Positions 18,347-27,780 are shown, counted from the stretch's first letter. The stretch: DNA of 64,000 bases from Rhizobium sp. (GCA_003527225.1 DPXQ01000038.1:6259-70258), one strand, 5' to 3'. Notes: generated by a model from the sequence alone, not told the origin. Translations and numbers: made by a program.

Positions 18347-18680
18347 CGCATTTCCTTTACAATAGGTTACACCGGTCTGTTACCAAACCGGATCAAGGAA
18401 ACACGCCCTCCTCTGAATTTCGATTTAGAAACTCTGACAGGTTTCTCACATTCGCGAACGGAGAGACCACGGGACATGTCAACGAAACGCCGGACATTCC
18501 TGCCCGGTGTTGGTGGGGTCATTAGCGGTGGATCACACGAAAGTCAACGCCTTGCGCTTGATCTAGTTGATTGAGACACCATTTCCAGGCGACGCAGCAC
18601 CGGGCCCCTCTGACGCGAGTGCCGGATTCCCGTGATGTCGGAGCTGCGATCACCAACCGTTCCGGCAAAGGAAACCCTCG
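18347..18680. other. Divergent intergenic region rpsD / terC-like
   Basis: This 334-base region separates two divergent genes and must hold both promoters. Apart from the CCGGT/ACCGG repeat in the rpsD leader I see no strong -35/-10 match. I looked for the yybP-ykoY manganese riboswitch that precedes some terC/alx genes and did not find its conserved core. No coding sequence is apparent. Confidence 0.4.
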
Positions 18681-19679
18681 ATGGATTTTCTTTGGACAGA
18701 CTTCTTGGGGACCACTGTCTGGATGTGGCTCTCCTTCCTGGCCCTTGTCTTCTTCCTACTCGCCCTCGATCTCGGCGTCCTGCACAAAAAGAGTGCCGAA
18801 ATCGGCATTCGCGAAAGCTTCCTTCTTTCAGCCTTCTACATGTCGCTCGGCCTTGCCTTCGGGGGCTGGGTCTGGTGGCAGTCCGGCCAGCAGGCAGGTC
18901 TCGAATACCTGACCGGCTTTGTCGTCGAGAAGAGCCTGGCGATGGACAATATTTTCGTCATCGCGATGATCTTCGGCTATTTCGCCATTCCCCGCGCCTA
19001 CCAGCATAGGGTCCTGCTCTGGGGCATCCTCGGCGTGATCGTGCTGCGCGGCATCATGATCGCCGCCGGAGCTTCGATCGTCGAGAACTACCACTGGGTA
19101 CTCTACGTCTTCGCCGCCTTCCTTATCATCACCGGTATCAAGATGCTGCTGACGGCAGACAAGGAATACGACGTTTCCGCCAATCCGGTGCTGCGCTTCC
19201 TGCGCCGGCACCTTCCCGTTACTGAAAAGCTCGAAGGGCATCGCTTCTTCGTCCGGCGCGAGGACGTGATGACGGGTCGGATAAAGACCTATGTCACGCC
19301 GCTCTTCCTGGCGCTGGTCATGGTCGAACTGGCCGACCTGGTTTTCGCGGTGGACTCCATCCCGGCGGTGTTCGCAATCACCACCGATCCCTTCATTGTT
19401 TACACCTCGAACATCTTCGCCATCCTCGGCCTGCGCGCGCTCTATTTCGCGCTGTCGGCACTCATCCACCGCTTCGCCTACCTGAAATATGCGCTTTCGG
19501 TGGTCCTGATCTTCATTGGCACGAAGATCTTCGTGGCCGACATGTTGGGGCTTGCCAAGATCCCTCCGCTCGTGTCGCTGGGCACGACGGTGGCGATCCT
19601 GGCCGCAGGCATCCTCGGATCGCTCTGGGCGACCCGCAACGAGGGCAAAGCCGGCACCAAGGCGCTCGCGCAGGAGTAA
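18681..19679 (+). CDS. TerC/Alx family membrane protein
   Basis: A 332-residue inner-membrane protein with about nine helices. The two TerC signature regions are clear: FVVEKSLAMDNIFVIAM near residue 80 and ELADLVFAVDSIPAVFAI near residue 215, each with the conserved acidic residues in the membrane. TerC/Alx proteins are linked to manganese export, metallation of exported proteins and tellurite resistance. ATG 18681 follows AAAGGAAA. A 12-bp hairpin follows the stop. The gene is not beside other ter genes, so a metal-homeostasis role is more likely than tellurite resistance. Confidence 0.92.
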   Translation: MDFLWTDFLGTTVWMWLSFLALVFFLLALDLGVLHKKSAEIGIRESFLLSAFYMSLGLAFGGWVWWQSGQQAGLEYLTGFVVEKSLAMDNIFVIAMIFGYFAIPRAYQHRVLLWGILGVIVLRGIMIAAGASIVENYHWVLYVFAAFLIITGIKMLLTADKEYDVSANPVLRFLRRHLPVTEKLEGHRFFVRREDVMTGRIKTYVTPLFLALVMVELADLVFAVDSIPAVFAITTDPFIVYTSNIFAILGLRALYFALSALIHRFAYLKYALSVVLIFIGTKIFVADMLGLAKIPPLVSLGTTVAILAAGILGSLWATRNEGKAGTKALAQE

Positions 19680-19684
19680 AGAAC

Positions 19685-19712
19685 TGCAGGGCGGCCCTCC
19701 GGCCGCCCTGCA
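19685..19712 (+). terminator. Hairpin after terC-like gene
   Basis: A perfect 12-bp stem (19685-19696 with 19701-19712) with tetraloop CTCC, six bases after the stop. There is no T-run, so it may act as an mRNA 3' stabiliser or a factor-assisted terminator. Confidence 0.5.
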
Positions 19713-19761
19713 TTCGGCCCACTGCCCGTCCGGCAACTTCATGTGATCGCGCGTCAGAGCA

Positions 19762-19790
19762 TTCACGACGAGCGCCGGGGAGGCTATAGC
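19762..19790 (+). promoter_or_regulatory. Candidate sigma-70 promoter of pepT
   Basis: TTCACG and TATAGC separated by 17 bases, with the -10 ending 35 bases before the pepT start. Spacing is ideal but the hexamers are only partial matches. Confidence 0.4.
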
Positions 19791-19825
19791 TAGCCGGACC
19801 CCACACATCAAATCGGATTCGCCCC

Positions 19826-21064
19826 ATGACAGATACCGTCCTCGACCGCCTTCTCCGCTACGTCGTGATCGACACCCAGTCGGATCCCGAGTCTACGGCA
19901 CAGCCCTCGACCGAGAAGCAAAAGGATCTCGGCCGCCTGCTGGTCCGCGAGTTGTTGGCGATGGGCCTTGGCGATGCGCATCTGGACGAGCACGGCAATG
20001 TCTACGCCACCCTGCCCGCGAATGTCGAAAAGCCTGTCCCGGTCATCTGCTTCTGCTCGCATATGGATACAGCACCGGATTTCACCGGCACCAACGTGAA
20101 ACCGCAGATCGTCCCGAACTATGCCGGTGGCGACATCCGCCTGACGGGCGACACGAACCAGGTCATCCGAGTGGCCGATCATCCGGAACTGAAAGACCAG
20201 ATCGGTCACGACATCGTTACCACCGACGGCACGACGCTTCTTGGCGCGGACGACAAGGCCGGCATCGCTGAAATCATGACTGCTGCTGCAACGCTTGTGG
20301 CCAATCCCGACATCAAGCACGGTACGATCAAGATCCTCTTCACCACCGACGAGGAGATCGGTCGCGGTGCCGACAAGGTCGACCTGAAGAAGCTCGGCGC
20401 GGCCTTCGGCTATACACTCGACGGCAGCACGGTCGGCGAGATCGAGAACGAGACCTTTTCCGCCGATGGTGTCGACATCGCGATCGCCGGCGTCGCCATG
20501 CATCCGGGCACGGCCAAGGGCAAGATGGAAAACGCCATCAAGATTGCAAGCGCGATCGTTGCGCGGTTGCCGAAGGATCAGGCGCCGGAAACAACAGAGG
20601 GACGCCAGGGCTTCATTCACCCGATCGATATCAGCGGTTCGATGGAAGGGGCCAAACTCCGCTTCATCATCCGTGATTTCGACGACAAGGGTCTTGCGGA
20701 AAAAGAGGCGTTGCTGGAACAGATCACCAAGGACGTCATGAAGGACTATCCGGGCTCATCCCATACTTTCAAGGTCAAGGCACAGTACCGCAACATGAAG
20801 GCGGTGCTCGACAGCCACCCGATGGTCATGGAAAACCTGGTCGAGGCAGTGAAGCGCGTGGGCCTGGAGCCGGTCGCACACAGTATCCGCGGCGGCACGG
20901 ACGGCTCGCGCCTGTCCTTTATGGGCCTGCCTTGCCCCAATATCTACACCGGCGGACACGCCTACCATTCGCCGCTCGAATGGATCAGCCGGCAGGATAT
21001 GGAAAAGTCCGTCGCGACGATCGTCGAACTGGTGAAGGTCTGGGAAGAGCGCGCAACCGCATAG
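19826..21064 (+). CDS. pepT: Peptidase T (tripeptide aminopeptidase)
   Basis: A 412-residue M20-family zinc aminopeptidase that removes the N-terminal residue from tripeptides in the cytoplasm. First metal motif CSHMDTAPDF (His79, Asp81), bridging Asp in LLGADDKAGIAE, and catalytic glutamates in TTDEEIGRG are all present, and NIYTGGHAYHSP near the C-terminus supplies the last histidine. Length is normal. A strong terminator follows 16 bases after the stop. Confidence 0.96.
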   Translation: MTDTVLDRLLRYVVIDTQSDPESTAQPSTEKQKDLGRLLVRELLAMGLGDAHLDEHGNVYATLPANVEKPVPVICFCSHMDTAPDFTGTNVKPQIVPNYAGGDIRLTGDTNQVIRVADHPELKDQIGHDIVTTDGTTLLGADDKAGIAEIMTAAATLVANPDIKHGTIKILFTTDEEIGRGADKVDLKKLGAAFGYTLDGSTVGEIENETFSADGVDIAIAGVAMHPGTAKGKMENAIKIASAIVARLPKDQAPETTEGRQGFIHPIDISGSMEGAKLRFIIRDFDDKGLAEKEALLEQITKDVMKDYPGSSHTFKVKAQYRNMKAVLDSHPMVMENLVEAVKRVGLEPVAHSIRGGTDGSRLSFMGLPCPNIYTGGHAYHSPLEWISRQDMEKSVATIVELVKVWEERATA

Positions 21065-21080
21065 CGTTCAACTTTGCCAC

Positions 21081-21107
21081 AGGGCCGCTGCGTGCGGCCC
21101 TTTTTTT
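21081..21107 (+). terminator. Rho-independent terminator of pepT
   Basis: Stem AGGGCCGC (21081-21088) with GCGGCCCT (21094-21101), loop TGCGT, followed by a run of seven T. A textbook terminator on the plus strand. Confidence 0.94.
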
Positions 21108-21112
21108 CTGCG

Positions 21113-22633
21113 CTATTCTGCCGCCGATTGCGAGGGCAGATCGGTGTCGATGGCATCGGCAGCACCCGGCGCGGTCTCCGCCTGCAGGTCGGGAAAGGCC
21201 ACGATCCGCTTCCCAGAAAAATCCGCATGCACGACCACAAGCCCCTGCTCCTCGAAATACCCGAGCAGGCGGCGGGCACGGCGAGCCGAATGTGTGCCAT
21301 AGGCCCTGGCGATACGCTGGTCCGACGGGCAAGGTTCTCCACGTATCGCTGCTTTCGCCATCAGCAGGAAGACACCCTGCAGGTCATCGGAAACGCCCGA
21401 CGACAAGGATAGAGCCGTTGCCCATGCTTCGCCTCGCGCCGTCTCTTCATCGACACCCGAACGGACGATCGCCACGCGACGGCGGAACTCGCCCATCGCC
21501 ATCGGCGGCCCGCTGATCCGGCGCATCCGCGCACGCACGAGGAACTCCTGGTAAAGCACGGAATCGGTGCGGTAAGCCGCCTGGGGATCATCGAGGATTT
21601 CGCAGAGAACGGCGGACAGCCGCGCCTCCCGCTCTTCGGCCGTGATCTCTTGCGCGACTGACCGTGGCTCCGCCGTCGGCGGCGCGGAGGCCGCGGGCGC
21701 CGAGCGTGACAGTTCGGCGAGAATATCGGTGGTTGGGCGCGGCTGAGGCGGCGCCCGGCGCACGATCGGCCGCGTGAACTCCTCGGGATCGGGCGTGAAG
21801 ATCAGATCCTCCACGTCCTGCGGCGCCTCCGGCAGAGGCATCAGCCTCGGGCTCGACGAGCGCGCCGAGGTCTCGACAGGCCCGATGACGATCGGCAAGG
21901 GCCGTCGCGACATCGCCGGCCCGAGCGCAACGAAGTTGCCGCGCTTCAGGTCGCGGAACATTTCCGCCTGGCGCCGGTCCATGCCGAGCAGATCGGCGGC
22001 GCGCGCCATGTCGATGTCGAGGAAGGTACGGCCCATCAGGAAATTCGAGGCCTCCGCCGCAACGTTCTTGGCAAGTTTGGCGAGGCGCTGCGTGGCGATG
22101 ACGCCGGCAAGCCCGCGCTTACGGCCACGGCACATCAGATTGGTCATGGCACCAAGCGACATCTTGCGGGTGTCTTCCGAGACATCGCCGCCGACCGACG
22201 GCGCGAACATTTGCGCCTCATCCACCACCACGAGCACGGGGAACCAATACTCTCGCTCGGCATCGAACATGCCGTTGAGGAAGGCGGCTGCCGCCCGCAT
22301 CTGCTGCTCGATGTCGAGGCCTTCCAGCGTCAGCACGCAGGACACCCGATGCTGGCGGATCCGGTTGGCAATGCCGGCCAGTTCCGCTTCGGTGCGCTCT
22401 CCATCGACCACGACATGCCCATATCGATCGGACAGCGTGACAAAATCGCCTTCCGGATCGATCACCACCTGCTGCACCCACGGAGCCGATTGCTCAAGCA
22501 GGCGCCGGAGCAGGTGCGATTTGCCGGAGCCGGAATTGCCCTGCACAAGCAGACGCGTGGCCAGAAGCTCCTCGATATCGAGCTTGGCCGGCTCCCCGCC
22601 CGTCAGGGTACCCATATCGATTCCGACCTGCAC
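21113..22633 (-). CDS. HerA-like ATPase with DUF87 domain
   Basis: A P-loop ATPase of about 506 residues. Walker A is GNSGSGKSHLLRRLLEQS near the N-terminus, Walker B is VLVVVDEAQMFAP, and a sensor region ATQRLAKLAKNV follows, as in HerA/FtsK-like DNA translocases. The C-terminal 200 residues are Pro/Arg-rich then helical and look regulatory. I choose GTG 22633, with GAGGT about nine bases upstream, over the longer reading; ATG 22615 is also possible. No NurA-type nuclease is adjacent, so it is not an obvious HerA-NurA pair. Function unassigned. Confidence 0.83.
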   Translation of the reverse strand: MQVGIDMGTLTGGEPAKLDIEELLATRLLVQGNSGSGKSHLLRRLLEQSAPWVQQVVIDPEGDFVTLSDRYGHVVVDGERTEAELAGIANRIRQHRVSCVLTLEGLDIEQQMRAAAAFLNGMFDAEREYWFPVLVVVDEAQMFAPSVGGDVSEDTRKMSLGAMTNLMCRGRKRGLAGVIATQRLAKLAKNVAAEASNFLMGRTFLDIDMARAADLLGMDRRQAEMFRDLKRGNFVALGPAMSRRPLPIVIGPVETSARSSSPRLMPLPEAPQDVEDLIFTPDPEEFTRPIVRRAPPQPRPTTDILAELSRSAPAASAPPTAEPRSVAQEITAEEREARLSAVLCEILDDPQAAYRTDSVLYQEFLVRARMRRISGPPMAMGEFRRRVAIVRSGVDEETARGEAWATALSLSSGVSDDLQGVFLLMAKAAIRGEPCPSDQRIARAYGTHSARRARRLLGYFEEQGLVVVHADFSGKRIVAFPDLQAETAPGAADAIDTDLPSQSAAE

Positions 22634-22869
22634 CAAAACTACCTCATATGCTCGTGCGCCCGCCGAACGACCAACTCGCCCGGTGACCCGCAGATGCTTT
22701 AGCAAATAAATCACGAATCGGCGTTGCGAAAGACCCCGCCATCAACAGGCAATTGTGCCTCTTTGATCAACAAACATCGATAGGCCGGGCACCTGCCCCC
22801 ATTTTTTGTCAATACGATGCGCCGATGGCATCAACTACGAAAATAAAAACTCCCGTCGCGCGCACCTAG
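22634..22869. other. Intergenic region, no gene seen
   Basis: Upstream region of the HerA-like gene. It contains A/T-rich tracts near 22740-22860 (including a CATTTTTTGTCAATACGAT stretch) but I could not assign a gene, an RNA or a firm promoter. Confidence 0.3.
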
Positions 22870-22897
22870 GGCCCCGGTGGACAGACCCACCGGAGCC
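22870..22897 (-). terminator. Hairpin terminator of second DUF1127 gene
   Basis: An 11-bp stem (22870-22880 with 22887-22897; one G-U pair on the minus transcript) with loop of six, 13 bases past the stop of the DUF1127 gene. No U-run follows. Confidence 0.5.
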
Positions 22898-22910
22898 TTT
22901 GACGAGACTG

Positions 22911-23147
22911 TCACAGCCGGACGTCCCAATGGCTGAACCGATACGGCGACCGGCAGTCCTCCTCCACCGGCAAACCGATGTCCTTACGCATGCGCCTGGA
23001 CAGATCTGCAACGGAATTGGACCTCCGGCGCTGCTTCCAGGCAACATAGAGCAGTGTCCGAGCGGCTGCCCAGATGCCGAATTTGCGGCACAGGTCATCG
23101 ACCGTAGCCGTAAGATTGTCAACAACTATAGATTGTTCTTTATGCAT
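22911..23147 (-). CDS. Second DUF1127-like small protein
   Basis: A 78-residue protein whose C-terminal half follows the DUF1127 pattern: a tryptophan then Arg-rich helix (VAWKQRRRSNSVADLSRRM) and the RKDIGLPVEED motif, ending SHWDVRL. I start at ATG 23147 because family proteins are of this size; the longer reading adds 27 residues with no ribosome site. It is clearly different from the DUF1127 protein at 2791-3045. Function unknown; monocistronic. Confidence 0.72.
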   Translation of the reverse strand: MHKEQSIVVDNLTATVDDLCRKFGIWAAARTLLYVAWKQRRRSNSVADLSRRMRKDIGLPVEEDCRSPYRFSHWDVRL

Positions 23148-23583
23148 AGCTTTTCCATCCCGGCGCAGCGCTGCGGCCAGGTCCTCTAGATGAAAGGAAA
23201 CGGAGAGACGGACAAGCAAACGCAGCAATGCGCCTTGTCAGCCAATCACGTCAATTTTGTTGAAAATGGCGCCAGACGCCGGAATCCTGCACGGAAAGAC
23301 CGTTCAGGCGGTGGTTCGCGGTCCAAAAGCGCTGCGCGCCGATATCATGAACACCGATCCGCCAGAGAGACGCACACATGCAGAATGATTAGTCATCGAC
23401 GCCTCCTATTTTGTCAGTTGCGGATGGCGGCAAGGTTACACAAGACAAAGTGTCTGACAAGACCGCAATTTCGGATTGCAGGCATTGCCAGATTCAAGTT
23501 GCCGAAGTGCAACACTTCGCGGACCGGCTCGGTCGCGCAGTGCTGGAGCAGAATGCAAGATCAACAGACTGCACCCCTCGACC
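23148..23583. other. Intergenic region, nothing recognised
   Basis: A 436-base region upstream of the second DUF1127 gene and downstream of the CorC-like gene. TTGACG occurs on the minus strand near 23250 but no matching -10 at 17 bases is convincing. Short ORFs here lack ribosome sites and codon bias. Confidence 0.35.
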
Positions 23584-24897
23584 TCAATCCGCCCGCTCTA
23601 CCGGAGAAACCAGAAGCTTGTCGATGCGCCGACCGTCAAGATCGATAACCTCGAAGCGCCAGCCGTTCCTTACGAAGCTCTCTCCGGGTTCCGGTATGTG
23701 CTTCAGTTCGTGGATGGCGAAGCCCGCCACCGTGGTGAAGTCGGTATCGGCTTCGATGCGAAGGTTCATCTGCTCGGCAAACTCGTCGATCGGCATCCAG
23801 CCGCCGACCAGGAATGAGCCATCTTCACGCGTAATGATCGCGCGTTCCTCGGTCTCGTCCTCCAGGAAGGCACCGGTGATGGCCTCCAGGATATCGCCCG
23901 AGGTGACAATACCCTCGAAATGTCCGTTTTCATCGTAGACAAGCACCATATGCGGCGCGGTCTTGCGCATGGCCGCGATAATGTCGATCGCACTCGTAAA
24001 GTCCGACACGATCGGAACCTCGGTAACGATCGAGCGAATGTCGATGTTCGACTCGAGAGAAATGGCGTCGTAGACATCCTTGACGAAGAGCACGCCGATG
24101 ATCTCGTCGGAATCGCCGTTGCGCACCGGCAGCCGCGAGTGCGGCGTCTGGCGCAGTTTCTCGCGGATTTCTTCCAGGCTGTCATTGATATCGACAACCT
24201 CGACATCGCGCCGCGGCGTCATCAGGCCCCGGGCCGTGCGGTCGGCAAGGCGCATGACGCCGGAGATCATCGCGGATTCTTCCGTTTCGATGACGCCTGC
24301 GCTCTGCGCCTCGGCGAGCACCGACTTGATCTCCTCGTCGGTGACCGTTCCGGCAGACGCGCCTTTCTGGCCGAGCAGACCCAGAATGATACGGCCCGAA
24401 TTGTCGAGAAGCCACACCAGTGGCGCTGAGACCTTCGACAGGAGCAGCATCGCACGCGCAACGCGCGACGCAACCATCTCCGGATTGCGCAGGGCAATCT
24501 GCTTCGGCACGAGCTCGCCGACAATGAGCGACAGATAGGTAATCAGGACGACAACGGACCCGACGCCCAGGGCATCCGAAAGCACTTGCGAAAGCCCCTG
24601 GGATTCGAGCCACGTCGCAAGTCTCGCACCGAGAGTTGCTCCCGAAAAAGCACCGGACAGGACACCGACAAGGGTGATCCCGATCTGCACGGTGGACAGA
24701 AAACGTCCCGGCTCCTCGGAGAGACGGATGGCGACCCCTGCACCATGGTTTCCCTGTTCGGCCAGAACCTTCAGCCGCGCGGGACGAGAGGATACGATGG
24801 CCATTTCCGACATGGCCAAGACGCCGTTCACGAGCGTGAGAAAAATCACGATGATGATTTCAGTTGCCAAGACAGTTCGACAGCTCCGTTGGACCAT
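23584..24897 (-). CDS. CNNM/CorC-type transporter (hemolysin family)
   Basis: A 437-residue membrane protein with three domains in order: DUF21/CNNM transmembrane domain (about 10-200), two CBS domains (about 205-330) and a C-terminal CorC_HlyC domain (about 345-430). Markers are NGVLAMSEMAIVSSRPARL near the start, MTPRRDVEVVDINDS at the first CBS and GGWMPIDEFAEQMNL at the C-terminus. The family exports or regulates Mg2+ (and Co2+) and was historically called hemolysin. ATG 24897 is used; a TTG ten codons later is possible. Confidence 0.92.
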   Translation of the reverse strand: MVQRSCRTVLATEIIIVIFLTLVNGVLAMSEMAIVSSRPARLKVLAEQGNHGAGVAIRLSEEPGRFLSTVQIGITLVGVLSGAFSGATLGARLATWLESQGLSQVLSDALGVGSVVVLITYLSLIVGELVPKQIALRNPEMVASRVARAMLLLSKVSAPLVWLLDNSGRIILGLLGQKGASAGTVTDEEIKSVLAEAQSAGVIETEESAMISGVMRLADRTARGLMTPRRDVEVVDINDSLEEIREKLRQTPHSRLPVRNGDSDEIIGVLFVKDVYDAISLESNIDIRSIVTEVPIVSDFTSAIDIIAAMRKTAPHMVLVYDENGHFEGIVTSGDILEAITGAFLEDETEERAIITREDGSFLVGGWMPIDEFAEQMNLRIEADTDFTTVAGFAIHELKHIPEPGESFVRNGWRFEVIDLDGRRIDKLLVSPVERAD

Positions 24898-25026
24898 GCC
24901 TCAGGGGTGGCATCAGCGCACCACTATCATAGAATCGCGACCGTTTTCAAAATTCAGGTGCATTTCCTCACCGGCATCACGACGAACAGGTCATCTGCTG
25001 CAACACAGACAAGCGAGGGAACGGGT

Positions 25027-25821
25027 TCAGTTGGTCTTGAGCCCAAATCCCTGCATCAGCCGCCGGGTTGAAAAATCGGGATTACCGGATGTGAAGACGG
25101 CAAAGTCAAAATTGTCGGGATGTTCGGCATCGGAAACCATCGGCACCATTCGTCGCGCCTGCCTGGCGATCGCTTCCGCCGGATCGAGCCAATCGACCGG
25201 CCATGGCGCCAGCCTGCGAAAGACGTTGACGAGGAAGGGATAGTGGGTGCAGGCGAGCACGACAATATCGGTCGTCCGTCCGTCCATCTCGACGAAGCAC
25301 GGCGCAATCTCGGCCAGCACAGCCTCGTCGGAAATCGCCTCGCCGCGTATATAGGCCTCCGCCATTCGGGCAAGGTTCTCCGAGCCCACGAGCCGCACAT
25401 GGCATTTGCCGGCAAAGGACTGGATCAAGTCCCGCGTGTAGGCGCGCTTGACGGTGCCGGGTGTGGCAAGCACGGAGACCAGGCCAGACCGAGTTCGCTC
25501 CGCCGCCGGCTTAATCGCCGGCACCGTGCCGATGAAGCGCATGTCGCGAAAGGTCGCGCGCAGATCCGCGCCCGCAAGCGTGAAGGCCGTGTTGCATGCC
25601 ACGATGACCGCTTCGGGATCATAGGTTTCGAGCAATTGCGAGAATAGCTCGAGGATGCGCGCCTTGAGCGGCTCTTCTTCCCATCCGCCATAGGGAAAGC
25701 CGGCATCGTCGGCGACGTAGATGAAGCCGCGCTCCGGCATCAGCACGCGCGCCTCCCGCAGCACGGTCAGCCCCCCGATGCCGGAATCGAAAACGAGAAC
25801 GGGTTTAAGATGTTGCGCCAT
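25027..25821 (-). CDS. murI: Glutamate racemase
   Basis: Makes D-glutamate for peptidoglycan. A 264-residue enzyme with the two catalytic cysteines in [12 protein letters not shown] and LACTHYPF, and the N-terminal [14 protein letters not shown] motif. I choose ATG 25821, with ACGGAAA upstream; it overlaps the trmJ end by 17 bases, so the two are translationally linked. ATG 25842 would add seven residues. It supplies cell-wall precursors needed for polar growth. Confidence 0.95.
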   Translation of the reverse strand: MAQHLKPVLVFDSGIGGLTVLREARVLMPERGFIYVADDAGFPYGGWEEEPLKARILELFSQLLETYDPEAVIVACNTAFTLAGADLRATFRDMRFIGTVPAIKPAAERTRSGLVSVLATPGTVKRAYTRDLIQSFAGKCHVRLVGSENLARMAEAYIRGEAISDEAVLAEIAPCFVEMDGRTTDIVVLACTHYPFLVNVFRRLAPWPVDWLDPAEAIARQARRMVPMVSDAEHPDNFDFAVFTSGNPDFSTRRLMQGFGLKTN

Positions 25822-26641
25822 CGTTTCCGTCGTCACGCTCATCCAAAATCTCTTCCGGCGCTCCGCTGCCGCGCGGCTTCTTTCGCGAAAAACGATCCAG
25901 CGACGAGATGACTCCGCGAAACACGCTGATCTCCTGCTGGGTGAAAGCCCGGCGCGAGAGCACTGCGCGAAGGTTGTCGACCATTTTCGGCTTTTTCGCA
26001 ACCGGACGGAAATAGCCGCGCGCGTCGAGCGCCTCTTCCAGATGATCGTACAGGCCCTGGACCTGTTCCTTGGTGGCCGGTCGCTGCTCGATGGGGCCGA
26101 ACGCCGTGACGGCCAGATCCTCCATGCCCGACTTCATCCATTCATAGGACATCAGCAACACGGCCTGGGCGATATTGAGCGATGCAAAAGCGGGATTGAC
26201 CGGGAACGTCACGATCTCGTCGGCGAGCGCCACTTCCTCGTTGCTGAGGCCGAAACGCTCCCGCCCGAACAGGATGCCGGTCGCCTCGCCGCTCGTGAAC
26301 TTCTGCCGCAAGGTTGCGGCCGCCACGACCGGAGAGCGCACGGGCTTGAAGCCGTAGCGTTCGCGCGCGGTGGTAGCATAAATGAAATTGAGATCCGCAA
26401 TTGCCTCCTCAAGCGTGTCGAACACACGGGTCGCGTCGATCACATGATCGGCCTTGGAGGCCGCCGAACGGGCCTTTTCACTCGGCCATCCGTCGCGCGG
26501 TTTGACGAGGCGAAGCTCCGACAGGCCGAAATTGGCCATGGCCCGCGCCACCATGCCGATATTCTCGCCAAGTTGCGGCTCGACCAGAATGATCGCCGGA
26601 CCGCCGGTCAAGAGTTCGCGTTCGCTGTTCGTGCCTGCCAT
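25805..26641 (-). CDS. trmJ: SPOUT RNA 2'-O-methyltransferase, TrmJ/TrmH family
   Basis: A 278-residue SPOUT methyltransferase. Motif 1 is [20 protein letters not shown], motif 2 is [15 protein letters not shown] and motif 3 [19 protein letters not shown]. TrmJ methylates the 2'-OH of nucleotide 32 in tRNA with S-adenosylmethionine; related enzymes act at other sites, so the target is inferred from sequence similarity. The protein has a longer Arg/Glu-rich C-terminal tail. It is followed by the overlapping murI gene. TtcA (12861-13736) also acts at tRNA position 32. Confidence 0.9.
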   Translation of the reverse strand: MAGTNSERELLTGGPAIILVEPQLGENIGMVARAMANFGLSELRLVKPRDGWPSEKARSAASKADHVIDATRVFDTLEEAIADLNFIYATTARERYGFKPVRSPVVAAATLRQKFTSGEATGILFGRERFGLSNEEVALADEIVTFPVNPAFASLNIAQAVLLMSYEWMKSGMEDLAVTAFGPIEQRPATKEQVQGLYDHLEEALDARGYFRPVAKKPKMVDNLRAVLSRRAFTQQEISVFRGVISSLDRFSRKKPRGSGAPEEILDERDDGNDGATS

Positions 26642-26756
26642 AATCCGCCTTCAACAAGAATTCGGCGCTTCACTGGCACAAAGCCGGGCAAAAATCAAAA
26701 CAGATGATGGAGGAGCCTGAACAGCGGCGCCCTCGCCGCTTGAGCCGAACCTTCAA

Positions 26757-26774
26757 CGGAGCCCAAACGCTCCG
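26757..26774 (-). terminator. Small hairpin downstream of 27.0-kb secreted-protein locus
   Basis: Stem CGGAGC/GCTCCG (26757-26762 with 26769-26774) and a six-base loop. It could terminate transcription from the minus strand; no U-tract, so support is modest. Confidence 0.3.
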
Positions 26775-26848
26775 GATGAAGCATTGACGGGACATGCCGC
26801 GACCATCGGATAACCGACGGAGGATGCATTTGGGACGGATCGCCCAGA

Positions 26849-27029
26849 TCAGTCTCTGGCGAGCAGGCGGAACCGCTCGCGCAAGGACCCGGCCGTCTTG
26901 CCATCGTCATCGACGTGGTAAATATCATCAATGGAATACAACAGTTCCAGCTCGCCGATGCCTTCCTGGATCACGTCGAAGATCACCTTCGAATGGACCT
27001 TCAGCCAGTCACCGGCGCAACGCCGGAGG
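26849..27029 (-). pseudogene. Truncated paralogue of the adjacent secreted protein
   Basis: On the minus strand bases 27029-26849 read as an open frame without a start codon, ending in TGA. Its last 50 residues (WLKVHSKVIFDVIQEG, then IDDIYHVDDDG and SLRERFRLLARD) resemble the end of the neighbouring protein at 27036 (LIFHVEEEKGRQVIDNIYQV, SMKDELKEI). The likely explanation is a tandem copy that lost its 5' two-thirds. A frameshifted fusion to the neighbour is the other possibility, but the neighbour already ends naturally. Confidence 0.5.
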
Positions 27030-27035
27030 GCACGA

Positions 27036-27557
27036 TCACTGCGCCGCGATTTCCTTCAGTTCATCCTTCATGGACTGGCCGGACTCGAAATTGACCACCT
27101 GGTAGATATTGTCGATCACTTGGCGGCCCTTTTCCTCCTCCACATGGAAAATCAGGACCGTGTCTTCCTGATATTCAGCATCGCTACCGAAACATTTGCG
27201 GTTCTTGAAAAATGCGGTCACCTGGCCATCGCCGTCGTCTTGGATGCGGATATCCTCGAACGGACAACCATCCTGCCCGCGCGCGATCGGATCGTAGTCG
27301 AACGGACTGCCGGTGGTTTCGCCTTCCGGTGGGTCGTAGGCGGGGTGCTTGGAGGCTTCGCGATAGACCTTGACGAAATCGGCGCTGAACAGGCGCTCGA
27401 GGAGATCCTCGGCGAAGATGTCCTTCCCCTCCGGCGCATCTTCGGCCCAGTTCGCGGCGGTGATATCGAACACGGTCTTGACCGGAATGGTGGGGTCTCC
27501 CGCCAGCGCCGCGCCGGGCGCGAGCAACAAGAGCGAAATCAGGATGTACTTCTTCAT
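27036..27557 (-). CDS. Secreted/periplasmic protein, unknown function
   Basis: A 173-residue protein with a clear signal peptide (KKYILISLLLLAPGAALAG; cleavage after ALA, about residue 19). The mature part is acidic, has two Cys residues (GCPFED and KCFG) that could form a disulfide, and a repeat of short beta strands. It resembles DUF3828-like periplasmic proteins, with low certainty. I start at ATG 27557, the start of the signal peptide; the longer reading has none. It is divergent from icd. Confidence 0.7.
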   Translation of the reverse strand: MKKYILISLLLLAPGAALAGDPTIPVKTVFDITAANWAEDAPEGKDIFAEDLLERLFSADFVKVYREASKHPAYDPPEGETTGSPFDYDPIARGQDGCPFEDIRIQDDGDGQVTAFFKNRKCFGSDAEYQEDTVLIFHVEEEKGRQVIDNIYQVVNFESGQSMKDELKEIAAQ

Positions 27558-27690
27558 GGATCGATATCCGAAATGAGAAACGGGAAGGCCGCGCCAATCT
27601 AGCGGCAAATCCGGCGACGGCAATCGATCGCCTGCAAACACGCCGCTAATCCATTCGACCAATTTTGGTGATATCAGGGCCCACCCGCCT

Positions 27691-27719
27691 TTGCCTTGCG
27701 CGTATTGCAGTGCTATAGC
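27691..27719 (+). promoter_or_regulatory. Candidate sigma-70 promoter of icd
   Basis: TTGCCT and TATAGC with a 17-base spacer. The predicted start near 27726 gives a 55-base leader with GAGG before the icd ATG. Confidence 0.5.
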
Positions 27720-27780
27720 GCAGCGAATTTTCCATCATCCACCCGCGGGATTCCGGTCCCTGAGAAGTCAAGAGGCATTC

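Noticed and set aside
18347..18680. Possible yybP-ykoY manganese riboswitch before the terC-like gene
   Set aside because: Such riboswitches precede some terC/alx genes, but the conserved core bases and the expected helices were not found.
22806..23189. Plus-strand ORF of 127 codons opposite the second DUF1127 gene
   Set aside because: The minus strand carries a recognisable DUF1127 signature and a downstream hairpin; the plus frame has neither.
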